Shown here in pieces: positions 45,756 through 57,700 of a stretch of DNA of 64,000 nucleotides. The stretch lies in assembly GCA_027382625.1 (NCBI GenBank), contig JAJKFJ010021960.1:1-64000 (forward strand), written 5' to 3'. The notes under the pieces were generated by a model that was not told where the DNA came from, did not search any database, and saw only the letters and a list, made by a program, of their open reading frames with translations. The first letter of the stretch is position 1. The number at the start of each line of letters is the position of its first letter. A program made the position numbers and the translations under genes. This stretch comes from Tetmemena sp. SeJ-2015. Taxonomy: Eukaryota > Ciliophora > Spirotrichea > Sporadotrichida > Oxytrichidae.

Positions 45756-48700
45756 ATGACTAGGTATTAAAGCTTTTAGGATAACGCGTTTTCTGAAAAA
45801 TTAATCTCAGATAGAAAGATCACTTTAAAAACTTTGTCTTTGTTTTTCCTCTTCTTATTTGGGTAAGATAAAATCTCAGCCTAACCTTTTAGAGCAAATG
45901 AGGTCGTCAGCTAAATTTGCTACGAATAGCGGATCTACCCTTAACTGTTTGGAACAAATAACGCCGCTGCTGCGACAGTAGATACCTAAATAACATGCTT
46001 GGACTTTTCTGATGTTAGTGAATTAGCCCTAGGAGGACAAACCTTAAACACAGATTACTACAGTGGAGCTATTCATAAATTATCAAACTTTAATTAGTCA
46101 TTAAATAGCATACAAATCTGAAATAGTTGGTCAAATCCTCGACCTTATATCATAGTTCAGGATAATAAATAATTTCAAAGTGTAAATCAAATAATAGTTA
46201 AAAATTATGATAAGGGAGCCACCGCAAAATTTGGAAAGATATTTGATCAAGTAGCTAATAACATGATACAAAAAATATTAAAGAAATTATTAAATTTAAA
46301 ATAAAATTAATTGATTAGTTCAAAAATGGATATAAATAGCAGTTAGATATCATCAGATTATGGAAGAAAAGGGAATTCAAGGTGTCCATTTTAATGAAGG
46401 AGAAGTGAAAACAAACTTTAAATGTCATTTGATTAGTTATCAAGAAGATGAAAAATATTAAAATCGCCAAATCAAAGCAAGGTTCAGTCATGTCAATTTC
46501 TCTAATGCATATGAATGGCTAAATTTTGTTAATTATTACAATTGATGCTTTAATATATATTGCAGCTATACTTATAAAATTTTTTAAGAAGATATCATTA
46601 ATTGGGAGTGAAAAGATAAGTTTAGAGAGAGCATACAATTCATCTTATTGAGAAAAATTGGAGACTTTCTGCTAATTTTTATCACTGTTTTTATGGAATT
46701 TTAAATTAAATTTTGGCAGCTAAACCTTTTACCCGACTTTTGTTAATTTTCTCTTGTACTTGTTTTTCAATATCAATAATGCCCTAATTCTTAAAAGTAT
46801 TTTTATTTTTAATTTAGTTTTAAAAAAGAATTTGAATATATTTCTAAAAATGATTGATATCAAAGAATAATTCTATATTTTTTTGATTGTGGAGTTGAAG
46901 TACACTCATGACTATAAGATGATAGTCGCGCTATTTGATAATTTAACTCCCTGCTCCATATTTATTTTTAATCCTTGGTATTTTTAAATTCTAGTAGTGG
47001 GGCACTTATCAGATATTTCCAAGTTTCCAATATTGCGCCTTTATCGATACCCTCGTCCTTATATTCTTCAATTTAAAGATTATATTAATAGTAATTTTAT
47101 TCAAGAGTTTCTTTTAAATTTTAAAATTACAGTCACATATATTAAGAAATAAATAATTAAATGGCAATAAATGGATGGTCTAGGCTCATTGTGGTTCTAA
47201 TACTATATATCCTAAATAAATTATAAGTAAAAGTAACCTTAATCAAAATTAAATGAGCTTAATATCATAAGAGGAGATTTATTCTAAAATTCAAAATAAA
47301 ATTATTTGGCTTATAATTATTATCAAAGATTTCATAAAGTAGAGAGAAAATCGATTGCTATTTAATTTCATTCTTAAATTTACATGATTTACTCTATAAA
47401 TAAAAAGCATATTTTACCTTCTTTTTAAATTCTCATGAAATTATATTCATTTTTATTTCTTGATTCTATTTAAATAGATTAAGAGAATGATGAACTATTG
47501 AGCTAGAAGAAACACTTAAGTTTGCACCAATCTAGGTCTATTTCAAAATCTTATTTTTAAAAAATAAAATCACATTTATATTTCTCTCATCTTATTCCTT
47601 TTTAAATTAAGTATTTAAATGCTGGCACGGGCTCAATGAGATCTACAGTTATGAAATTAAGCTATATTGAGATTGCCACTGCAACTTCTACCTCAAAATA
47701 ATTTCAACTTGACTCCAATTATTTTAGAAAAATATTAATAAAATTAATAAAAACGATAGTTTTAATTTAGGAATATTATAGCTATTCCATGAAGTACTAC
47801 AAAAATGGAGTCTCATCAGATCAGTTGATTATTTCATTCATGAAAGACACCGACGACCCTTTCCCCTTCGGTATTTTCAGTATAAACCCATCCACTACAG
47901 CAGTTTCCTGGGTCAAGAAATTATTATTTAAATCAACTTTTAGCAGTGGCTATTCAATTTATTAATTTTCATTTACGACATCGATGCAATCCCAAATTTC
48001 TACGATTTTAAAAAATTAAAAAGGAAAATTTTAAGTTGCAAAATTTAATCTAAATTATTTAAATTGATACATACTTTAAACCAAAATAATAATCGAGTGA
48101 AAAATTAAGAGCCTGATTGTGAAAGCGAAAGAATTTAAAATTTGAAAATATAAATTTATAGGTTTAAATATATGATAGCCCAATAGACTTCATAATGACT
48201 TGCGGCACAAATACCTAAAGCTTATTATTGTCGAGGTAATATTTCTTCCTTTAATATAAAATGACAGATTCAATACCGGTGCGGGAACAAGTGTTAGCTA
48301 TGTGAGAGGAAGTTCTGCATCACTCTACTCTTGTGCAGATAATTTATTTTTAGGATTGAAGGCTATCTCTAAGGATATCTCAGTTGGATTATTACGCTTT
48401 ATAATTTATTTATCAATCAAATTTTAGTTTAAAAACTTAAATTTGTTAACATTCTTTAAATTATTTATTATTTTAGCAAACAAATTAATGATTTAGAGAT
48501 TAATATAAATTATTATTTATTAGAATTTATAAATTAGAAAGATAATTTCATTTAGTCACATAAAATAACTGTACAGAGGAACGCTTTAATTATTTCAAAC
48601 ATTTTCATTTAGAGAAGCTAATCTTTTGGCTCTTTAGCTTGATTATCCCTTGGTAAGTGTAATAATTTGAAAAAGTGGGTGTTTGTAACATGCTTAAACG

Positions 48701-51700
48701 ATAAGCTTAAATAAAAGTAGAAGTTGCCAAGACATCTTTGCTTTAGAAAAGAACTTTATTCAATTTTAAGCCCAAACCTCTCAAGAAGTCTCGATAGAGG
48801 CCGAAATTGTATTACTAATTTAATAATGCACAAAGACTGTCGAAATACTTACAAAGTACCAAACGTAAGGAAATATAGCAAGGATTTGATTTCGAACCTT
48901 TTTTGAAAAATAATTTAAGTTGTTGGTAACTTCTCACACTATCGAGTTTTTAATTGAATCTTAGAGCCTTAACCATTTTTTTAAATAAGTTTTCCAGCTG
49001 TGAATGAGATTTAGGGTGAAAGTGGAAAAGAGACAGCTCTATTCAATTTTTCAGATTTTTCCTCCCTGCCTTGTAGAGATAGTAGTATTAGAGCTGAATA
49101 AGTGCCTCCCCAAGTAGTGGTTTCTTAACTTACTCTTATTTTTATTTAGCACTTTAGGATTGCTAAATATTCTAATATACTTATTTAATGGATTCTATGT
49201 AGACAATCAAATTCCATAGAAAATATATTTCTACAAGGCAGACTGGAGCTCTGGCATGAGTTTAAAAGAAAATCTCCTCTCTTCCCTGCCATCTGGAGTC
49301 AGCTCTAATTATTTGTCAACAAAGAGTTATATAAACAAAAGTTTATAAATTAAAGGGTGTAAACCATTTTGAAAATAAATTTAACTCGTATCAAAAATTA
49401 TAAGTTTAAGAGAAATTATTAAATTAGAAACTCTAAATAAATATTAGAAATTAAAAAATTAAGGATTGCTTTATATGGCCATGAATGACGGCATCGAATC
49501 TTGCTAATTTTCAAAGTTAGTATTATAGCTAAAAGTTATTTAGAATGTTTAAATTAAAAAGCGCATGATTTATGGTGATCCTCGAAGCCTTAAGGGAATA
49601 AGATTACTACCAAATAAACGAAGATTAAAATTATTTATTATCTCTCCAAGGATAAACAGGACAATGAAGTAACAACGGTTGTAGTTAGGAGTAGTGACTC
49701 CGATAGATTATAATTTATCTTATAGCAAGAGAAAGTATTTAAGGCTTGACTACTAATAATTTTTTCTTCTCATTATTTAGAGGTGTCCCACAATATGGTC
49801 TCTCATATCTAGAGGGAAGACTAGGTTTTTTATCTGCTCCTGCAATTTCTCAAATACCAGTTTGGTTTTAATTGAATTTTTAGTTTAGATCAATAGAGTT
49901 GAAGTGCTCAGAAAGATTGGTCAAATGTGTATCTAAATAATTCCATTGTATTTTTTCTTCATCGTATGTCTCAACTGGCTCTCTAAACTATTAAACTTGA
50001 TAAATATTATTTCATTAAATTATTATCTTAGAGTATTATCTATAATTTTATTTAATTTGAGCTACATTAAGTCTGAATTAAACGGGTACTTTGTTTTTTA
50101 TTAAAAAATAAAATTGTCGGAGGCATTAAATAAAGTGGCCCGTATTCTATAGGGCATGTCAGCTAAATAGGATTCGTAATGTCTAATAGACCAGAAAATT
50201 CTTGCGATGGTTTTGTAGTATCTATGACCCCAATACCGATTTAAAAATATAATTAGTAATTAGTAAATATTATATATTATTCAAATTAAAAAACCTATTT
50301 AATAATACGAATAAAGACGGAAATAACTGAAAATTCTGAATTCAAAGGTAGAAATTATTAGTAGAAATTTTAATTAAAATCGGTGATTGGTTAAAATAAT
50401 AAATGGAGAGTTGCAACTTCGTGTCAGTTAAAATCAAAGATTTACCATTGATCTGCAGCTTGTTCGATAGCTTATCAAAAATTAATATGAGCTTATTCTT
50501 TAATCATCTTCGTAGCACCTCTCAGCAGCGAGATATGATTCACGCACTCTTCTTCATCATCTTCATCATTTTCATTAAAACCTGTGTCTCTTTACTGAGC
50601 TCTCCCACACAAAAGTTGTAAGGATAAAAAGTTGTTAGAATTTGATTCTGAATCGAATGGTCTAATTAATATTTAAATTGGAGACACTTCAACTGTCATT
50701 GATTTATTCCATTTTAATTTAATATCTAATTTAATTCTCTTTTTTATTAAATTCTCAGCTATATTATATTCTTTAGTTTTTCCTTGATAAACTACTTCAG
50801 TCTTATTGGTAACTCGAAGAGTTTATCATACACGAATATTTATAGTGAAGAATTTAATGGAAAATAGAAGGTAGTAGGAAGTGAAATAAATAGGAAGCAA
50901 AGCAGTGGCAGTTGACTTTTCAGGTTTTATTTCTCTGTGAACTATATTCTATTTGCGCATGACATTAATTTAACGTTAAAATATTAAATTAATTATATTA
51001 GGTCTTAGAATTAATTAAAAAAGATCTCTAAAGTCGCCCAGCCTATAATGATTTGTGAACTTATTTTCATCTCTAAATCTCTTAAGGAGTAGAAAAAGTA
51101 ATGGTAACTTTTAAATAAAAATCGAGGTCTATACGAAAGCATTTCGAAGTATATGAGTAGAATATGAATAGGTGATCGGGAGTAAGAGATATTTGAAATA
51201 AATAAGAAACTAGATCTTGATTGAAGACCTCATGACCAGAGGGTTAACAGCTAGATGAGTGTTTTTTTGGACCAAGGTTCAACTCCCACTAGTCAGCCTC
51301 TTTTTAAAAAAAATTTTCCGACAAATAATTATAACAGTAATAGCAACAATAGCAATAGTAGTAACAGTAGTAATAGTAACAATAATAAAAGAAATGATAT
51401 GGAAGACGATGACGATGATGAAGATGAAGAAAATTAATTAGCGGAAGAATAGTTTCAAAAGAGGAAAAGTTGGAAAATAAATAAGAGATGTTTCAAAAAG
51501 TGCAAATTAAATCTGATACAGTGAGGCTCAAAAGTACGCAGTTCAAGATCATGGCAGTTATAAATATAGAGATGTCTTTATTAATTAAACCATCAGATCT
51601 TTTATACATCTCTTTTTAACAATCTCTCTAATCCATTCATATTCTACCTATAATGAGCAAAATTAGCAAATTAATTTTCCTTTAGCCTTAAGGATTATGC

Positions 51701-54700
51701 AATTCTTTTAGACTTTAACATTTTGAGAATAAGTGTTCATGGCATTTGTGAAATATTTATAGCTGTTTTGAAATGAAATTTGTCTCTATAAAATAATATA
51801 ACAATACTAGAGTGTATATAGTATGTTTAAATATTACCTCACATTTTATATTTTCTTATAGGATTTTAACTTATTATGATAAAAATATTCCTATAGCTAC
51901 ATTTAACTTTTCAGTGATTTAGGTATTTCTTTAATCAAGTAATGATTTTTATTAATTATTCAAAATTAGTTCTTATTTATAGATTGTAGCACTGTCTTTA
52001 GCTGCTTACTCTGGCACAGTATTTACAGATGTTTACACTTTAACAACTACAGCGACCTCACTTTCTAAAAATAATATCTTTGAGCTTTGGCGCTCTTAAC
52101 TGTTTGGTGGTTGACTTTACCCTGAATATTTTAATCAATTATTTTTAAAATAATTTTTTTAATGAAATAAAAAAATTTAGAGAGGAAAAGAGAAATTTAT
52201 ATTATCCGTTCAGCCCCGATTTTTGACTACTGGCTAGGAATCCAGCTTGTCCAAAAAGTAACCACTGTTTTTAGTCTTTTTACTGAACTTTAGAGAAGTG
52301 GCTTCAAATCCATCCTTCTCTCTTCTTCCATATTAGCACTTTCCCAACAATTTTGGGATTTAATAAAGTAAATTTACCTTTTTTTGAGATTTTTGTAGCA
52401 ATACTCGGCAGACAAGGAGCGCTTACAGTACCAAGTTTTGACCCAGATGGCAAGTGCTTCGTCCTCGTTCGTCCATGCCTTACAGAAGGAGACTCAAAAG
52501 ATTTTTGAAAAATCGGCGCTGAATGGATAATATCAAAATTAAAACCAGCAATCCCAAATACCTCTATAGTAATTTACAGACTCAGACTGAGCTATATCTT
52601 ATCTTGCTCATTGAAGGGTAAAAAAATAAGCTATATTTTCTATTGATTCACTATTAAAAATTGGAAAAAAGTTATGATTTAATATTTTGAGTGTTTGCTG
52701 AGATATTTATATCGGTCAGTCTCAGAGATTGTAGCTCTCATAGGATTTTGCAGCAGCCATTTCTTACTCAATAATCTAAAGTGTATAGACCGCAAAAATT
52801 TATGATAAATCTCTAAAGTTTATAGAAAAGTTTGATAGACTAGCAGAAAAATTAAAAACCTTGAAATTTTAAAGAAAATTATTTTAAGTTTGGTAATTAA
52901 AGTGCCTATCAATTTGCGATATATTCAAATAAATTAATTTACATAGGATGATAACTGATTTCTCTAAACAGTACGAAAGTGCTGATTTTTTGAAATTGAT
53001 TATTATTTATATTCCCTAAATTTTACTTTTACTTTACAAATAAATTAATATCCTTCCTGCATGTGCTAATAATGTTTACTCTATCAGTACCTCAGGATCT
53101 TCTCCAAATTTACAATACGTTATATCGGATAGCCCTCTTATTGATGTGCAAACACCTTTTATCCTCTCCACCTCATCATCAACATGTTCTGATGGCAAAA
53201 TAGTATACGCTATTTTATTTACACTGCATATATGTACACGATTAATGGAGTAGTTGCAAATTTTATATTTATGCAACTTTAGATAAGCAGACACTAAACT
53301 CCTTAAATTTCAACCATAAATTTTTTTCAGAAAAAAATATATAACTAAATTCGGAGTTCATAAAATATTAAATTTTAATTTTAAGAGGAGAAATTAAAAT
53401 ATCTTCGATGAGGATTCGACTAACTCATAAAAACCATCTTTAGATAAGCATAATTATTTATCATTTTCAAATAAAACTATAAACTTATTTAAGATTAATT
53501 TCTTCATTATTTTCTTTAAGGTTGCGAAATATTATATGACCAACAAATGAAAAGCGATTAAGAGTGGAAGCGCAAGAGTTGAGCAACAGGTTCTGAAGCA
53601 AGGAAGACCTCTACAGGTACCTCACTTAGCAAGGTAAGAAACTCTCATTCTATGGAGTAACAATAATCTTAGTTGGTTTGTTCCTTCCGACAATGTATGG
53701 AACAAAGATCCCGTTCCTCAAAGCAATTCTTGCTGATGAGAAGAAAGCTCTCAAAACAATCGATGTCATCATGATGGAGATCCCAAACTTTCCTGAGATC
53801 TCAGTCACTAATATGTATGAAGATGCGATGGGAGATCCGGAGGTTGCTCTATTCCTTCCTAACAAGGAACAACTCTCAAACAAGTTGCCAGAACGAAGGT
53901 TCTTCTTGGGCCTAAAAATTTTAGGCTTTCTTGGAAGAAGTTTTAACGATAAAAGTTACTTATAATTTAAAATCAATCCAAAAGTCACACATAAACTCTA
54001 TTGATTTTAAATTAATTAGCTTTAGTAACATTTTCATAGTTTATTTCGTATATTTTAAGCTACAATATTTAATTTAATTTTACACAACTTTTTTTATTTT
54101 TAATTAATATTTTGTGTTTTATACTTCCTAGTTGGATATAGTTCAATAACATTACTTTATAGCTTACAGTTTAGACAAGCGATTTCGCTTATTATGTCAC
54201 TCACAAAACTTTCTAAATATTCATAAAAGGTTATATTGACATTATGCCCTCTGTAAACGCTATCTAAACTATTATAATTTGTATTTAAAAAGTATAATAA
54301 TATAATTAATTTGACTTTAAAATCTAGTTCTTGATCTATTATAATTTAAGGCCCTATTTATTTAAAGTTGATCAAGGAGAAACCCAACAGGGCATAAATA
54401 ATAACGCATGAAACATTAATAAGTTATCACTATATGCGAGCCCATAAAGCTGCTGACTAAGTAGTAACCACTGCTCATAAGGACCGGCAAATCCTGTAAA
54501 CTTGAATATCCAAACACTACCGCATGTAGCCTCAATATGTTCTTCCACTTTGCTGATAATGGCCCTTTATTGAAAATTAAATTGATATTGGTGAGATAAT
54601 CAATTAAGATAAGTAATCTAGGCCTTCCAATATCATTTGAGAGTTTTTACAGTATTAAGTAACAATTAGAATTTAATTAAACTAGAGTATTGCTTGTGGT

Positions 54701-57700
54701 CTAACTTCAAAACACATACATCTCTTTAAAAGCAAAATTGAAATTCCCAAAGCATACCCTAATATCTCTGATCTGATTCTCATAGCTATTTTAGCCACTT
54801 TTATAGTTACTTATTTACTCTCCTAATTTATGAACTCAAAATTATAAATCTAGCGTGTTTAAATTCAACATAGGGAGTGTATTATACTCCGATTGCTTGT
54901 AATTTCACATGATCCACATACTTTTATTAGAAAAATAACTTCATCCTTTACCTCTGCTTGAGTATGAAAATTTCCTAGTGGTTCTGATTCACTAAACTCA
55001 AACTAAAGGTCTGAAAACCTCCCTCTTTATATATAAATCTACTTTGGTGTTTGGCGAATTCTGTTTATATTTAATTTCTCAATTTAATATAAATTTATTT
55101 TGCAATTTTTAAAAATTAAACTGCAACAGTCACTTTGCAATCGGATTGCACTGGAGCAACTTTTTATTTTCTTCCTTGATTTTTGATGAGGTCTCAAAGA
55201 AAGGAATCAATTTAATCTTATTTTTATTATAACTTATAATAATAAAATCATTGTTGGATTAAAATAAAAGCTAGTCTAAAGATTATATTCTTAATCTATT
55301 GTTATTTAAGCCAAGAAAAAGATTAAATGGGATTGTCTTTAAAGTATTTTAATAAACCTAATTAGCATGCAAATCATCTTCTTAGTTTTTTTTTCATCGC
55401 AAAAGTCACTAAATATCTAAACTGAGCATTTGAAGTAAAAATAAGATGAATAAAGGATAAATAACTCTTAAAAATTGGTGATTTATATATTTTCATAGAG
55501 ATTTAATCATATTCAAATACCAGATTATTTTAATCATTCAAAAATTGAAAGAAATTGCTAATTATTTTCCAAATTTATTCCTAAGAGGCAGAAAAAAAAT
55601 TCTAAAAATAAAAATGACTTTTTGTTTTAAAAGAAATTCTTTTTAAAATAGTTTGCTCTTCTAAATAAGTTCCAAAGATTAATCTTCACCCTTAATAAAG
55701 CGTGATTATTAAATCCGCTTAATATTTTAAAATATTTTAAATTCTAATTAATTATAAGAATCAGTACTCTTACAATAAACACAGGATCTAAGGCGGTATC
55801 TTTTCCTGCTTTTACACCTAATACACCTCGTTGCATGGTTTAAAGAGAAGTATTTGCCGCAGATACAGTTAAAATATAGGCTAACTTTAACATATTTTAA
55901 TTTCTTTATATATTTTATTAAGTGTCCTCTCCGCCAATTGGTGTCACATATAACTACATTAGCGATAAAGATTAAATATTAGTGGATACTTCAGTCTTTA
56001 CAGTCGCAAAATAATTGCAAAATAATTAATTTATCAACATTATTAGATCTAAAGCTGAGGATAAAATATACTACAGGCGGTTTGCTTGATTGGTACACTC
56101 TAACTCTTAAAATGGAGGAGCCTATTGTTGATGCAGGGGGGAGATTTGATTTCTTGAGTAACTCTGGACCTCCTACTTTTATCATACTCAAATAAAATTA
56201 TTATTTATCAAATCAAAAAATATCAGCAGAATATCCAGTTCTAAAGATTAGCCTCTTCACAAAAAAAGTTGAGAGTACCACAATATTTTCTTCCATTAGA
56301 AAGTTACTTTAGAGATGAGAAAGTTAGGAGTTGCAGCTATTCCTCAACTCTCTTATAAATTTCAAGATGAGCACATGAATTATTTGATTGATCCTCAAAC
56401 TCTTTGCCTCTAAGTAAACTACAGTTTGGAGTAGCAGATCTTCGATAGATAGTTTCCCTAAGTCAAGATCTTTCCTTAAACTATAGTAGCAAGCGTCTAT
56501 CTTTGTAATAGCATTACTTACAAACCCTCGAGTGAAGTACTTTAGAAAATTTCACTAAATTGAATATATGTTCACACACAACACCTTCATGAAGAAGAGT
56601 TTGTACAAGAAGCACGATGATAACATAGAAGTTTACAAGTAGTAAAGAAATATAACTGCAGGTCCATTACTTGCAGAAATCAGCTAAACTTAAGAAGCTT
56701 ATGTCCTTCATTTCCACTCAATTAAGCGAGAGCAGTATGCTAATAAGTCCTTAAGAAGCTCAGAGACTATATAGCGATAAAGATCTCTAACCTTACGAAT
56801 ACCTTGTAAAGAAGGAAGAGAGAGGTCTTGAGTTTGCGAACGAACTGACAGTGTTGAGAGAAGCGAGGACAAAAACTTGAGCTAGTACGTTCTTCATCTT
56901 GCTGGTGTTCTTATCGATCAAGATACATCGCCATTCGCTTCCTAAATGGAATCACACTAAGAGAATTTCTCAGCACGAGGCGCAACAAGTACTAGCTTAC
57001 TGCTATTCTCACTGACCTCGTTAGAGAGTGATTAGAGTTGCATGAGTTGGGATTCAGAGATCTCAAGCCAGAGAACATCATGATAAACTTTGAACAGTCA
57101 GAAACTGTCATAGACTTCAACAGAGTTGTAAGAAGAGAAAACATTGAGAAGCATCGGTGCAAGGAACTGCAGGCTACTTCCCATAGAGACAGACTTGGCT
57201 AACGGTTCAGTGCAGTGGACATTTGGTCTATAGTTGCAATCATACTTGAATGCGATATGAAACCAGAGAATACTAAGTGTGAAAGTGAAGATGATGCAAT
57301 ATAATTCAAGCATTGTAAATAGACAAGGTATCAGAACCTTTGAAAAAGTTAGAGAGTAATAATCAAGCAACCTATGAAACCTAACACTCAGTTATCTGAG
57401 TTAGTTGAAGCAAGGTATAAAATTCAGAGAATATGAGACAGACGTCAAGATCACCTTCCAGGAAGACTTTAGATTGCCTGTTTAAGGCTAAAATTTAGTA
57501 TGATTATACAGATTATACACAACTTATTCTCCCTTTCTTATAATATTATGGAATTTTGTCATATTAAATATCAGTCCATTAGCTGAGATTAAAGTAGCTT
57601 AAGGCGAAACAGTTTTAATTTCCCTCCCATATATTGAAGACCCTGATGACGATGAATTCTCCATAACTAGCCTTGATTGCAAATAGGCGTCAGTTTTTGT

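Noticed and set aside
49004..49189. 62-codon open frame running into the GFYVDN block of copy 5 as a real extension
   Set aside because: Copies 1-3 show no such sequence before this block; open frames of this length are expected by chance with only TGA as stop.
51225..51300. Possible tRNA or SINE (B-box-like GGTTCAACTCC followed by T run)
   Set aside because: No cloverleaf or convincing A box, and it overlaps a better-supported coding-like ORF.
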